In this document: positions 18,226-27,762 of the stretch, one piece after another | How the letters are laid out: each line of letters starts with the position of its first letter | Position numbering within the stretch: the first letter of the stretch is position 1 | Assembly: GCF_003031405.1 (NCBI RefSeq) | Contig: NZ_CP020469.1 | Coordinates: 3,720,001 to 3,784,000, forward strand | Direction of reading: 5' to 3' | Source: Halomonas sp. 'Soap Lake #6' | GTDB taxonomy: Bacteria; Pseudomonadota; Gammaproteobacteria; Pseudomonadales; Halomonadaceae | Length of the DNA stretch: 64,000 nt | Made by a program: the position numbers and the translations under genes | The notes under the pieces: model-generated | Told to the model about the DNA's origin: nothing | Databases searched by the model: none | What the model saw: the letters and a program-made list of their open reading frames with translations, nothing else

Positions 18226-19968
18226 ATGCCAACAACCTATAAAAATCCTGTCTATCCTTACCGTCGTCCGCCTGAACTCGATGATAAAGACGTTCGTCAT
18301 TATCCGGTGGTGATTGTCGGCGCTGGGCCCAGCGGCCTCGCTGCAGCCATCGATTTGGCTCTGCAAGGTGTTAACACTATTGTCCTGGACGACAACAACA
18401 CCGTTAGTGTGGGTTCGCGGGCACTGTGCTTTGCTAAACGCTCGCTGGAGATTGTCGATCGCCTGGGTTGCGTAGAGCCAATGCTTGAAAAAGGCGTCAC
18501 CTGGCAACACGGGCGCGTTTTTTTTCAAGACCGTGAGGTCTACGACTTCAACCTGCTGCCTGAAGATGGCCATCGTATTCCCGCTTTTATTAACTTGCAG
18601 CAGTATTACTTTGAAGAGTTTCTGGTCAACCGCGCTCACGACTTTCCAGAGCAAATTGACCTTCGTTGGCAGCATAAAGTTATTGAAGTAGATACTCAGC
18701 CTGACAGCTCCGCCATCAAGGTCTCGACTCAGGATGGTGATTACCAGCTGACCTGTGACTACCTCCTTGTTGCGGATGGCGCCAACAGCCGAATCCGCGA
18801 CATGCTGGGCCTTGAGTGCAAAGGCCAGGTCTTTCAGGACCGCTTCCTGATTGCTGATGTGGTGATGAAGGCAGACTTCCCAACAGAGCGCTGGTTCTGG
18901 TTTGATCCCCCCTTCCATCCGAACCAGTCAGTGCTGCTGCACAAAGAGCCGGATAATGTTTGGCGTATCGACTTTCAGCTAGGTTGGGATGCTGACCCAG
19001 AAGAAGAGAAGAAAGAGGAGAACATTCGCCCACGCGTTCAGGCAATGCTTGGCGAAGACGTGGAGTTTGAGCTTGAGTGGGCCAGTGTCTACACCTTCCG
19101 CTGCCGCAAGATGGATAATTTCATTCATAACAGCGTGATATTTATGGGCGATGCGGCTCATCAGGTCTCCCCCTTTGGCGCCAGAGGGGCCAATGGTGCC
19201 CTACAGGGTGTGGATAACTTAGTGTGGAAGCTTGCTCGCGTTCTCAAGCAGCAGGCGCCAAAAACGCTTTTGTCCACCTACAATACTGAGCGCCAGCATG
19301 GTGCGTCAGAAAATATCCTTAACTCTACCCGCGCCACTGACTTTATTACCCCGAAGAGCCCTATTAGCCAAGTGTTTCGCGATGCGGCACTAGAGCTGGC
19401 TGAGAAGCATGCTTTCGCCCGTAGTCTGGTCAATAGTGGCCGCCTTTCCATGCCGTGCCGCTATGACACCTCACCACTTAATACACCCGATGTTGATGGT
19501 GGCCCGAGCGAATTACGCCCCGGCAGCCCTGCCAAAGACGCCCCCATCCGCTTGGGCAGTGAAGGTGCTTGTGAGCGCGCTTGGTTACTCAACCAATTTA
19601 GCGACAGTTTTGTGCTGCTACTCGACGGCCGCAGCGGCGGAACCAGTGCCGAGCCTCTTGCAGAGGCGCTAAGTGAGCTATTAAGCCAATACAAGGATTT
19701 GCGTGCCGTCATCATTGGCCCAACGTCTGCTGCTCTGGGGTCCCAGCCGCGTACAACCGTCGTGGAAGATCCAGAAGGGCTAGTCACTGAACGTTACGGC
19801 CTAACAGCGGGTGCCGGATACCTTATTCGCCCCGATCAGCACGTTGCTGCTCGCTGGCACGCTATCACTGTTCGCAATGTCGGCGACGCGTTAGACCGTG
19901 CGCTGGGCGTTCATCTTGCGGGCACCGTTGACACCACCTTCCAGGAAAGCCGCCATGCCAAGGCTTGA
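18226..19968 (+). CDS. FAD-dependent aromatic monooxygenase, MhaA-like
   Basis: A 580-residue group A flavoprotein hydroxylase. FAD-binding GAGPSG is at residues 32-37, the DG motif YLLVADGANSRIRDMLG is near 178, and the second FAD motif GDAAHQVSPFGARGANGALQ is near 308. A thioredoxin-like C-terminal domain follows. It resembles MhpA-type hydroxylases. The small partner gene that overlaps its end and the hmg genes after it match the 3-hydroxyphenylacetate 6-hydroxylase MhaAB described from Pseudomonas putida, which makes homogentisate. Substrate assignment is therefore inferred from context; another meta-hydroxylated aryl acid is possible. Confidence 0.85.
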   Translation: MPTTYKNPVYPYRRPPELDDKDVRHYPVVIVGAGPSGLAAAIDLALQGVNTIVLDDNNTVSVGSRALCFAKRSLEIVDRLGCVEPMLEKGVTWQHGRVFFQDREVYDFNLLPEDGHRIPAFINLQQYYFEEFLVNRAHDFPEQIDLRWQHKVIEVDTQPDSSAIKVSTQDGDYQLTCDYLLVADGANSRIRDMLGLECKGQVFQDRFLIADVVMKADFPTERWFWFDPPFHPNQSVLLHKEPDNVWRIDFQLGWDADPEEEKKEENIRPRVQAMLGEDVEFELEWASVYTFRCRKMDNFIHNSVIFMGDAAHQVSPFGARGANGALQGVDNLVWKLARVLKQQAPKTLLSTYNTERQHGASENILNSTRATDFITPKSPISQVFRDAALELAEKHAFARSLVNSGRLSMPCRYDTSPLNTPDVDGGPSELRPGSPAKDAPIRLGSEGACERAWLLNQFSDSFVLLLDGRSGGTSAEPLAEALSELLSQYKDLRAVIIGPTSAALGSQPRTTVVEDPEGLVTERYGLTAGAGYLIRPDQHVAARWHAITVRNVGDALDRALGVHLAGTVDTTFQESRHAKA

Positions 19969-20155
19969 ACTGAATCCGAACTTCACTGATCCAGATGCCT
20001 TTTACGCTGCTCTAACGTCGCTACATAAAGAGCGAAGCGAAGCCGAGAGCGAACGCATTAATGCTCGCCTGATCCTGTTACTTGCTAACCACATTGGCGA
20101 TCAATCGGTTCTTGAAGAAGCAATTTCCCATGCTGGGTCAGTAGGCGATAAGTAA
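19955..20155 (+). CDS. Small DUF2783-type partner protein, MhaB-like
   Basis: A 66-residue protein that starts 14 bases inside the end of the monooxygenase gene, with AGGA upstream. The pattern [14 protein letters not shown] followed by [19 protein letters not shown] and VLEEAI is that of the small DUF2783 family. A small coupling protein is known to accompany MhaA in Pseudomonas putida, and this gene has the right size and place. It is entirely soluble and probably helical. Overlap and stoichiometric coupling suggest a complex with the hydroxylase. Confidence 0.75.
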   Translation: MPRLELNPNFTDPDAFYAALTSLHKERSEAESERINARLILLLANHIGDQSVLEEAISHAGSVGDK

Positions 20156-20201
20156 CCGCCATCATTTATCAATATACGTTCAAATAAAGCAGGGCTTAAC
20201 A

Positions 20202-21509
20202 ATGACTGAACAATTGAAATATCAGAACGGTTTTCATAATCACTTTTCAACCGAAGCACTTCCTGGTGCATTGCCAATTGGGCAAAACTCACCTCAGAAA
20301 TGCGCTTACGGGTTATACGCAGAGCAACTCACTGGCTCAGCATTTACCGCACCACGCCATCAAAATTTCCGTAGCTGGCTTTACCGCATTCGCCCCTCTG
20401 TCGTTCAGAGCGCGTATCAGCCACTAGAGAATCACAACGTACACACCGCTCCATTAGATAAGCCAGCGGCAGACCCCAATCAAATGCGTTGGGATCCTGT
20501 TTCAATACCCAATGAACCGACTGATTTTATTGATGGTTTATTTACCATTGCCGTTAATGGGGATGCAGGTACTCAAGCGGGCACGGGCGTGCATGTCTAC
20601 ACCTTTAATAAGGACATGACAGAGCGGTTTTTTTACAACGCCGATGGAGAACTACTCTTCGTTCCTCAACTGGGCGCTATTCGCCTACGTACGGAGTTTG
20701 GTGACATTGAGGTCAACAACGGTGAAATTGCGGTCATCCCTCGTGGCGTTAAATTCCAAGTACGTAGAGCTCAAGGTGCCGAGGCTGCACGGGGGTATAT
20801 ATGCGAGAACTACGGGAGTCCTTTAGAACTGCCGGGGCTGGGGCCAATCGGTGCTAATGGATTAGCAAACCCACGTGACTTCCAAAGCCCTGTGGCAGCC
20901 TATGAAGACCTAGAAGGCGACTACCGCTTAGTGGCGAAGTTTTCGGGCCGTTTCTGGGAGACAAAATTAAACCACTCGCCGTTAGATGTAGTGGCATGGC
21001 ACGGTAACTATGCGCCTTATAAATATAATCTCGCCAATTTTAATACCATCAATACGGTTAGCTTTGATCATCCGGATCCGTCGATCTTTACCGTATTGAC
21101 GTCCCCCTCAGATACACCGGGAATGGCGAATCTTGATTTTGTCATCTTCCCGCCGCGCTGGATGGTCGCCCAAAATACCTTTAGGCCACCTTGGTTCCAT
21201 CGCAACCTGATGAGCGAGTTTATGGGGCTTATCCATGGTGAGTACGATGCAAAAGCGGAAGGTTTCACGCCTGGTGGCGCCAGTCTACATAATTCAATGT
21301 CCCCCCACGGCCCGGATGCAGAGACATTTGAGAAAGCCTCAAACGCTGAGCTGAAGCCCCAGTACCTAGGGGACACACTGGCCTTTATGTTTGAAAGCCG
21401 CTACTGCTTCCATCCAACGCCAGCTGCTCTGGAGGCTGACTTCCGCCAACGTGACTATGTGGATGTTTGGTCGACGCTGCGTTCGCACTTCGACCCAAGC
21501 AAGCCATAA
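20202..21509 (+). CDS. hmgA: Homogentisate 1,2-dioxygenase
   Basis: A 435-residue cupin-fold iron enzyme that cleaves the homogentisate ring to maleylacetoacetate. Signatures are [19 protein letters not shown] near the start, and the iron-ligand region [19 protein letters not shown] plus [16 protein letters not shown] near the end. Length and start (ATG with a weak AGGG at 20190) are normal. It is the central enzyme of this operon and serves both tyrosine, through HppD encoded 13 kb away, and the MhaA-like hydroxylase. Confidence 0.96.
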   Translation: MTEQLKYQNGFHNHFSTEALPGALPIGQNSPQKCAYGLYAEQLTGSAFTAPRHQNFRSWLYRIRPSVVQSAYQPLENHNVHTAPLDKPAADPNQMRWDPVSIPNEPTDFIDGLFTIAVNGDAGTQAGTGVHVYTFNKDMTERFFYNADGELLFVPQLGAIRLRTEFGDIEVNNGEIAVIPRGVKFQVRRAQGAEAARGYICENYGSPLELPGLGPIGANGLANPRDFQSPVAAYEDLEGDYRLVAKFSGRFWETKLNHSPLDVVAWHGNYAPYKYNLANFNTINTVSFDHPDPSIFTVLTSPSDTPGMANLDFVIFPPRWMVAQNTFRPPWFHRNLMSEFMGLIHGEYDAKAEGFTPGGASLHNSMSPHGPDAETFEKASNAELKPQYLGDTLAFMFESRYCFHPTPAALEADFRQRDYVDVWSTLRSHFDPSKP

Positions 21510-21522
21510 AGCTATTTTTCTT

Positions 21523-21542
21523 GTGGGGCTGCCGTGCCCCAC
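21523..21542 (+). other. Intercistronic stem-loop between hmgA and the hydrolase gene
   Basis: GTGGGGC (21523-21529) pairs with GCCCCAC (21536-21542), loop of six bases. No T-run follows. It lies in the 57-bp hmgA-fahA gap. Confidence 0.5.
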
Positions 21543-21566
21543 CTTGACGACAAGGATTGAATCACC

Positions 21567-22586
21567 ATGAAACTTGCAACACTTAAGCAGGGCCGCGACG
21601 GAGAACTTATCATTGTTTCCCGTGATCTTAGCCGTGCAGTAAGCGCTGTTGATATCGCGCCCACACTTCAGAGTGCCATCGAGCAGTGGGATACCGTGAG
21701 CCCTAAGCTGGAAGAGCGCTATACGCAACTGAATAGCGGTGATGTGGAAGGCGCTTTTGCACTGGATCAGAGTGCATTGCACTCCCCGTTACCACGCGCC
21801 TATCAGTGGGCTGACGGCTCCGCCTACCTTAACCATGTCAAACTGGTTCGTCAGGCACGCAATGCCGAGATGCCCGAAACGTTCTGGACCGACCCGCTTA
21901 TGTATCAGGGCGGTGGCGACTGTTTCCTGGCACCTACCGAAGATATCGAGGCGGTGAGTGAAGAGCATGGCATCGACTTTGAAGGCGAAATCGCCGTAAT
22001 CACCGATGACGTGCCAATGGCAGTGTCACCAGAACAAGCCGCTAAGCATATTAAACTCATAATGCTGGTCAACGATGTCAGCCTGCGCGGCCTTATTCCC
22101 GGCGAACTCGCTAAGGGCTTCGGCTTTTTCCAAGCCAAACCCGCCTCTTCTTTCTCTCCCATAGCGGTCACCCCAGATGAGCTGGGCGATGCCTGGCAGG
22201 ATGGCAAGGTTCATCTGCCGCTGACCGTGCACCTAAATGGCGAGAAGTTTGGCGAGCCAGAAGCTGGCCCAGATATGATTTTCAGTTTTCCACAATTGGT
22301 AGCCCATGCGGCTAAGACGCGCTATCTCGGCGCGGGCGCTGTTATTGGCTCAGGCACTGTCTCCAACCCAGACCCCGATGGTGGCCCTGGGAAGCCTGTC
22401 GTTGATGGCGGCGTAGGCTATAGTTGTTTGGCTGAAGTGCGGATGGTGGAACAGATCCTTCACGGCACAGTAAAAACCCCCTTTATGCGCTTTGGTGACC
22501 GGGTACGTATCGAAATGTTTGACCGCGATGGCAACAACATTTTTGGTACGATCGACCAGCAAGTAGTGAAGTACCAGCCTAAATAA
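21567..22586 (+). CDS. fahA: Fumarylacetoacetate hydrolase
   Basis: A 339-residue FAH-family enzyme that hydrolyses fumarylacetoacetate to fumarate and acetoacetate. Metal-site acids are in GIDFEGEIAVITDDVP and LIMLVNDVSLRGL. The C-terminal active-site region includes GAVIGSGTVSNPDPDGGPG. It is of the shorter bacterial type (about 330 residues) rather than the 430-residue Pseudomonas HmgB type. The ATG has an AAGGA eight bases upstream. Eleven bases separate it from the isomerase gene. Confidence 0.93.
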   Translation: MKLATLKQGRDGELIIVSRDLSRAVSAVDIAPTLQSAIEQWDTVSPKLEERYTQLNSGDVEGAFALDQSALHSPLPRAYQWADGSAYLNHVKLVRQARNAEMPETFWTDPLMYQGGGDCFLAPTEDIEAVSEEHGIDFEGEIAVITDDVPMAVSPEQAAKHIKLIMLVNDVSLRGLIPGELAKGFGFFQAKPASSFSPIAVTPDELGDAWQDGKVHLPLTVHLNGEKFGEPEAGPDMIFSFPQLVAHAAKTRYLGAGAVIGSGTVSNPDPDGGPGKPVVDGGVGYSCLAEVRMVEQILHGTVKTPFMRFGDRVRIEMFDRDGNNIFGTIDQQVVKYQPK

Positions 22587-22597
22587 AGGGAGACTAA

Positions 22598-23242
22598 ATG
22601 ACGACGCTTTATGGCTATTTCCGCTCGTCGGCAGTTTATCGGGTACGTATCGCTTTAAACCTCAAGGGCCTGGACTACGACCAGGTTCCGGTTAATCTGG
22701 TGAAAGGCGAGCAGCTCAGCGGCGATTATCTAGCACGCAACCCTCAAGGGTTGGTGCCCAGTCTGGTGCTGGATGACAGCTCAGTGATTAGCCAGTCGCT
22801 GGCGATCTGTGAGTATCTTGATGAGGTCCACCCCACACCCGCGCTGCTACCGGTGGCTGCGTTGGCCCGCGTTCGGGTTCGCGCCCTTGCACAGTCAGTG
22901 GCTTGTGATATTCACCCACTCAACAACCTGAGGGTACTCAAGTATCTCGTCGGTGAGCTGGGGATAGAGAAGGAGGCCAAGCTCGCCTGGTACTGCCACT
23001 GGATTGCTGAGGGTTTTCAGGCCTTAGAAGCGACGCTTGCTGCTGACCCTACCACCGGCGACTTTTGCCATGGCGATACACCAACGCTTGCGGATATATG
23101 CCTAGTCCCCCAGGCATACAACGCGGAGCGTTTTGAGTGCGATTTGTCAGCGTATCCAACGATTCAGCGTATCGTTGCCAATTGCCGGGCGCTGCCAGCC
23201 TTCGAAAAAGCAGCACCGGAAGCACAGCCCGACGCCAGCTAA
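22598..23242 (+). CDS. maiA: Maleylacetoacetate isomerase (zeta-class GST)
   Basis: A 214-residue glutathione transferase-fold enzyme that isomerises maleylacetoacetate to fumarylacetoacetate. The N-terminal glutathione site reads FRSSAVYRVRIALNLKG; the common SSCSWRVR form is SSAVYRVR here, so the cysteine position is alanine. The second glutathione motif is VISQSLAICEYLDE, and the C-terminal helical domain follows. The start has GGGAGA upstream. Last gene of the operon; a strong terminator follows. Confidence 0.93.
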   Translation: MTTLYGYFRSSAVYRVRIALNLKGLDYDQVPVNLVKGEQLSGDYLARNPQGLVPSLVLDDSSVISQSLAICEYLDEVHPTPALLPVAALARVRVRALAQSVACDIHPLNNLRVLKYLVGELGIEKEAKLAWYCHWIAEGFQALEATLAADPTTGDFCHGDTPTLADICLVPQAYNAERFECDLSAYPTIQRIVANCRALPAFEKAAPEAQPDAS

Positions 23243-23278
23243 ACCACCTTGAGGTGAGGCATCGCATACTTGCATAGC

Positions 23279-23307
23279 AAAAGGCCACGCATTGCGTGGC
23301 CTTTTTT
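23279..23307. terminator. Intrinsic terminator after maiA, likely bidirectional
   Basis: AAGGCCACGC/GCGTGGCCTT stem with a three-base loop (23291-23293), A-run before and six T after. It sits between convergent maiA and the ferredoxin oxidoreductase gene and can serve both. Confidence 0.95.
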
Positions 23308-23336
23308 ACCCATATGTTTTACCTATATGGGCCAGC

Positions 23337-26300
23337 TCAAGCGGCTTCGACAGCAATGGTCTTGGGTCGGCCTTGGCGGAACTCCATTAGCAATTTCTCG
23401 CGGCGTTTAGCGGCTTTCTCCGCAGCAGCCTCGCGAACCGGCCCAAAACCACGAATCTCTTCCGGCAACTTGGACAGTGCCAGTGCAGTGGCATGATTGG
23501 TGCCATCAAGACGAACGACTAACTCATCGATCAGTTGCTCGTAGTCAGCCAGTAGGGCGCGATCCAGCTTGCGGTCGGCGCTGAAGCGGAAAGGGTCCAG
23601 GGCCGTGTTGCGTAAGCTACGCATCTTTGCCAGCGCCCCCATCGCCTTCAACACCCAGGGCCCAAAGCGGCGCTTCACAGGACGCCCTTGCGCATCCTTC
23701 CGACCACTCAGCAGCGGCGGCGCCAAGTGGAAGGCTAGCTTATAATCACCGGAAAACGTCGCTTTGATCTCATCAAGAAAATCGCTTTGGGTGTAAAGTC
23801 GCGCCACTTCATACTCATCTTTATATGCCATCAAGCGATAGAGCTGATGAGCGACGGCTTCACTCAATGCTTCACCACACTTTAGAGTGGCCTCTGCTTC
23901 ACGTACTTTAGCCACCTGCATGGCATAACGTTCCGCCCAAGCGCGATTCTGATAGCGTTCCAGGTGGCGGCTATTACGCGCTACCACTTCGCCCAGCGTG
24001 GCATTCGTGGGCAGTGGCATCGTATCCAGGTGTTGCTGGAGGTAGTCGGGCTCCACCGCTGCCAAGCGCCCCCAGGCAAATGCCTGGCGGTTTTTTTCCA
24101 CGGCCACACCATTGAGTTCCAAAGCACGTTGCAGCGCAGGTTCAGAGAGCGGCACCAACCCTTGCTGCCAGGCAAACCCTAGCATCATCATATTGGAAAA
24201 TACCGTATCGCCTAGCAACTGCTCAGCCAGGCGAGTAGCGTCCAGAGAGGCAAAGCGCGCATCTCCCACCGCCTCACGCAGCATATTGAGGCGTTTGCTG
24301 GGCTGCATATCCGCATCGCGGTAAAGCACATAATCCGCTGTGGCGAGCTCCGCCAGATTGGCAACAATACGCGTGGTCGGCTGCAACACATTCAGCGCTT
24401 TCTGGGAGCTGGCCACCACCATGTCACAAGCGATCAAGGCATCGGCCTGCCCCGCCTCGATACGTACCTGATTAAGTTCGCTGGGCTGTGATGCCAAGCG
24501 CACATAGCTAAGTACCGCCCCACCTTTTTGGGCAAACCCCATAAAGTCGAGCACACTGGAACCCTTGCCCTCCAAATGCGCCGCCATGGTGATCAGTTGC
24601 CCCACCGTCACCACCCCAGTACCGCCAACACCCCCTACCAGTAAGTTATAAGGAGCAGTCAGTGTCGTAAGGACGGGGCTAGGCAAATGTGCTACATGTT
24701 CCCAAAAGGCGCTATCTGCTGCGACGCCTTGGCCTTTACGCAACCCACCACCTTCGACGGTGACAAAGCTGGGGCAAAAACCACTGACGCAGGACATATC
24801 CTTGTTACAGGAGGACTGATCGATTTTGCGCTTACGGCCTAACTCGGTCTCGCGTGGTACCACCGATAAACAGTTGGACTGCACCGAGCAATCACCACAA
24901 CCTTCGCAAACATGATGATTGATAAACACCCGGCGGGCGGGATCTTCCATCAGACCACGCTTACGACGGCGACGTTTCTCAGCCGCGCACACCTGGTCAT
25001 AAATCAACACGGTGCAACCGGGGATCTCGCGCAGTTCACGTTGCAGCGTATCCATCTCTTCGCGCCCGTGAAAGGTGACCTCTTTAGGGAACGCCTTTTT
25101 ATGCCCCCGATACTTATCCGGCTCATCGCTGACCACCATCACCCGGCGAACACCTTCATCTAGTGATTGCCGGGCAATCATGGGAACGTTGATTTGCCCG
25201 TCCACCGGCTGACCGCCCGTCATAGCGACAGCGTCGTTAAACAGGATTTTATAGGTAATATTGACGTTGGCAGCCACAGCCTGACGCACCGCCATGGAGC
25301 CTGAGTGAAACCAGGTACCTTCGCCCAGATTCTGGAAAATATGTCCATTGCCGGTAAAACGGCTCTTACCCACCCAGTTAACACCTTCGCCACCCATTTG
25401 AATCAATGACTCGGTGCTACGGCCCATCCACGAGGCCATAAAGTGGCAGCCGATCCCTGCCAGGGCTTTGCTGCCTTCAGGCACCTTGGTCGAGCTGTTG
25501 TGTGGGCAACCAGAACAGAAATAAGGCATGCGGCGTACACCGCCGAGCTCTTTAACCCCTGCCTGGCAAGCATCAACGGCTGCCAGCTTGTCGCTAAAAT
25601 CAATCTCGAAAAAGCGCGCCAGGCGCTCTGCCACAAAGCCCGCCAGGAGACGTGGGCCAAGCTCACCAACGAAGGGGATTAGAGGTTTGCCGGTTTCATC
25701 CTGCTTGCCGGTAACAATTACCTCACCAGGGTGATCTGGCTCCGACATGTACTCTTTAAGCTGGCTTTCAATAATGCCGCGCTTCTCTTCAATGACCAGC
25801 ACCTCGCGCTTGCCATGAATAAATTCAAGAATGCCGTGCCGGTGCAGGGGCCACACCATCCCGACCTTGTATATCTCAATCCCTAAATCACGCAGCTTGG
25901 CTTCATCCAGCCCCAATAAACGGAGCGATTCGAGCAAGTCCAGGTGAGCTTTACCGGTGGTAACCAAGCCAAAGGTCGCCTGCTCTTGGCGGAATAGGTA
26001 CTGATCAATAGGGTTGGCAGAGGCAAACGCCTGCACAGCGGCAAGCTTATGTTCAAGGCGGGTCTCCAGTTGTGGCCCCGGCAAATCGGGCCAGCGGTAG
26101 TGAAGGCCGCCTTCAGGCATATCGAAATCGGGCGTTACATACTCTGGCAAGGGAGGCACTTCAACAGAAGCACCGCTCTCCACGGTTTCAGAAACGGCTT
26201 TGAAACCCACCCAGCAACCAGAGAAGCGTGACAAGGCATAGCCCCACAGTCCAAAGCGTTCATACTCTGCCAGTGAAGCAGGACTCACCACTGGCATGAA

Positions 26301-26852
26301 CCACGCCATAAAAGCGACATCAGATTGATGCGGCATAGAGGACGACACGCAGCCATGGTCATCACCAGCAACCACCAGCACACCGCCGGTAGGAGAGCTA
26401 CCGTAAGCATTACCGTGTTTTAAGGCATCGCCCGCGCGGTCCACGCCGGGTCCCTTGCCGTACCACATGCCAAACACGCCATCTACTTGCTTCTCGGGGT
26501 CTGTCTCGACTTGCTGACAACCCAGCATCATGGTGGCGGCAAGGTCTTCGTTGATGGCCGGTACAAAATCGATGTGATGCTCTTCCATGGCGGCTTTCGC
26601 CCGCCAAATCTCTTGGTCTACACCGCCCAGGGGCGAACCACGATAGCCACTAATTAGTCCCGCTGTATGCCGACCATTGCGGCGGTCAAGTTCGGCCTGT
26701 CGTAAGGCGATACGAACCAATGCCTGGGTGCCAGTTAGAAAGACACGACCTTCACTACGGTTATAGCGGTCGGCCAGTTGATAATCATCGAGTGCAATAT
26801 CGAGAGGCTGGGTAATTGACCCCGCCTGCTCAGCAATTGAGGGGATTGTCAT
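23337..26852 (-). CDS. Indolepyruvate:ferredoxin oxidoreductase, single-chain
   Basis: A 1171-residue fused enzyme that oxidatively decarboxylates aryl pyruvates to aryl-acetyl-CoA and reduces ferredoxin. An N-terminal alpha domain (ISGYRGSPLGGVDQE near 70) is followed by a TPP domain (FCSGCPHNSSTKVPEG near 450 and GEGVNWVGKSRF). A cysteine-rich stretch near 650-700 (HHVCEGCGDCSVQSNC, then CNKDMSCVSGFCP) probably binds [4Fe-4S]. The beta/gamma domain begins near 735 (GGVGGTGVVTVGQL). The divergent Lrp gene is a likely regulator. With phenylpyruvate it would give phenylacetyl-CoA, the substrate of PaaABCE. The ribosome site is weak (GGTGA). Confidence 0.9.
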   Translation of the reverse strand: MTIPSIAEQAGSITQPLDIALDDYQLADRYNRSEGRVFLTGTQALVRIALRQAELDRRNGRHTAGLISGYRGSPLGGVDQEIWRAKAAMEEHHIDFVPAINEDLAATMMLGCQQVETDPEKQVDGVFGMWYGKGPGVDRAGDALKHGNAYGSSPTGGVLVVAGDDHGCVSSSMPHQSDVAFMAWFMPVVSPASLAEYERFGLWGYALSRFSGCWVGFKAVSETVESGASVEVPPLPEYVTPDFDMPEGGLHYRWPDLPGPQLETRLEHKLAAVQAFASANPIDQYLFRQEQATFGLVTTGKAHLDLLESLRLLGLDEAKLRDLGIEIYKVGMVWPLHRHGILEFIHGKREVLVIEEKRGIIESQLKEYMSEPDHPGEVIVTGKQDETGKPLIPFVGELGPRLLAGFVAERLARFFEIDFSDKLAAVDACQAGVKELGGVRRMPYFCSGCPHNSSTKVPEGSKALAGIGCHFMASWMGRSTESLIQMGGEGVNWVGKSRFTGNGHIFQNLGEGTWFHSGSMAVRQAVAANVNITYKILFNDAVAMTGGQPVDGQINVPMIARQSLDEGVRRVMVVSDEPDKYRGHKKAFPKEVTFHGREEMDTLQRELREIPGCTVLIYDQVCAAEKRRRRKRGLMEDPARRVFINHHVCEGCGDCSVQSNCLSVVPRETELGRKRKIDQSSCNKDMSCVSGFCPSFVTVEGGGLRKGQGVAADSAFWEHVAHLPSPVLTTLTAPYNLLVGGVGGTGVVTVGQLITMAAHLEGKGSSVLDFMGFAQKGGAVLSYVRLASQPSELNQVRIEAGQADALIACDMVVASSQKALNVLQPTTRIVANLAELATADYVLYRDADMQPSKRLNMLREAVGDARFASLDATRLAEQLLGDTVFSNMMMLGFAWQQGLVPLSEPALQRALELNGVAVEKNRQAFAWGRLAAVEPDYLQQHLDTMPLPTNATLGEVVARNSRHLERYQNRAWAERYAMQVAKVREAEATLKCGEALSEAVAHQLYRLMAYKDEYEVARLYTQSDFLDEIKATFSGDYKLAFHLAPPLLSGRKDAQGRPVKRRFGPWVLKAMGALAKMRSLRNTALDPFRFSADRKLDRALLADYEQLIDELVVRLDGTNHATALALSKLPEEIRGFGPVREAAAEKAAKRREKLLMEFRQGRPKTIAVEAA

Positions 26853-26995
26853 GAGAGTTCACCAGTACGGTTGAAGAGTTATGGTTGTAATACGCTTGAG
26901 TCTAGCCAAGAGCGCACTAAAGGTGCTTGCGAATTCACTCTTCAAAATCCTCGATATTAATAATTCCTTTCATTTTTTTTGTTTTTGCACAACTA

Positions 26996-27015
26996 TATTT
27001 ATCAAATCATAAATA
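26996..27015. promoter_or_regulatory. AT-rich dyad before the Lrp gene
   Basis: TATTTAT (26996-27002) and ATAAATA (27009-27015) form a perfect dyad with a six-base centre, 14 bp before the regulator start. The divergent spacer 26853-27029 is very AT-rich. Autoregulation by the Lrp protein and control of the divergent oxidoreductase is a fair guess. A weak promoter (TTGCAC at 26985) overlaps it. Confidence 0.35.
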
Positions 27016-27029
27016 AATGAAATACCACC

Positions 27030-27512
27030 ATGAAAGAAGCGACCAAAGAAATCACCTTGGACAAGTATGATCAACACATCCTTACCCTGCTTCAGCAGCA
27101 GGGGCGTATTACCAATAATGAGCTTGCTGAGCAGATTGGCCTGTCCCCAGCCGCCTGCTGGCGACGCGTAAAAGCCTTGGAGGAGAGCGGCGTTATTCGA
27201 CGCTTCGCTGCGTTGGTGGAACCCAGCCTGGTCGGTCAGCCGTTAGCGGCATTGGTCATGGTGACGCTAGTTCGCCACCACATCGACAATACGGCCGAAT
27301 TTGAACAACGTATCCGGCAATACCCAGAAGTACTGCAGTGCTATGCCACTACGGGCAACGCCGATTTTGTGCTGCGGGTCGTCATCGAAGATATGGCAGC
27401 GTATGACAAGTTTCTTAACGAGAAACTCTTCACCCTGAACGGTATTTCCCAGGTCAGCTCCAATTTCGTGCTGCGTAGCATCAAAGAAGAGACCGCTATA
27501 CCGATTCGCTGA
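27030..27512 (+). CDS. Lrp/AsnC family regulator (next to the oxidoreductase)
   Basis: A 160-residue feast/famine regulator. The N-terminal helix-turn-helix is at about 20-55 (ITNNELAEQIGLSPAACWRR) and the RAM effector domain is at about 70-150 (VLQCYATTGNADFVLRVVIED). It lies divergent to the indolepyruvate oxidoreductase gene with a 177-bp shared spacer, the classic arrangement for local control of an amino-acid catabolic gene. No strong ribosome site precedes the ATG at 27030. A possible later start inside MKEATKEI is not available, so this start stands. Confidence 0.92.
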   Translation: MKEATKEITLDKYDQHILTLLQQQGRITNNELAEQIGLSPAACWRRVKALEESGVIRRFAALVEPSLVGQPLAALVMVTLVRHHIDNTAEFEQRIRQYPEVLQCYATTGNADFVLRVVIEDMAAYDKFLNEKLFTLNGISQVSSNFVLRSIKEETAIPIR

Positions 27513-27540
27513 AGCAGCCAATCGAGCTCGTTGCGTCCTC

Positions 27541-27592
27541 GTTTTAAAAACATGACTTAAAAACGAGGCTTAAATACGACTTAAGTACAATG
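27541..27592. repeat. Degenerate 13-bp tandem repeat (about four units)
   Basis: Units start at 27541, 27554, 27567 and 27580 and share a core near CTTAAAnACGA. The first two also form the hairpin CCTCGTTTT/AAAACGAGG (27537-27568) after the Lrp gene. The last unit contains the palindrome ACTTAAGT (27579-27586). It belongs to the same class of TTAAG-rich arrays as those at 29584, 31501 and 61722. Confidence 0.55.
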
Positions 27593-27762
27593 CCAGCCCC
27601 TCTCAAATTAGTTGCTATAGAAACTATATAAAGGCAAGGTGAGCAGTGTGATTTTCGCAACACCGAGAAGACGCCACTTGCTCGGTGTCAGGCGTTACCA
27701 ATAACAACACAGGCGCTAGGTTTTCGTACAAGACTTAGTAGCGCCGGTTCTGGAGCTTTAAC

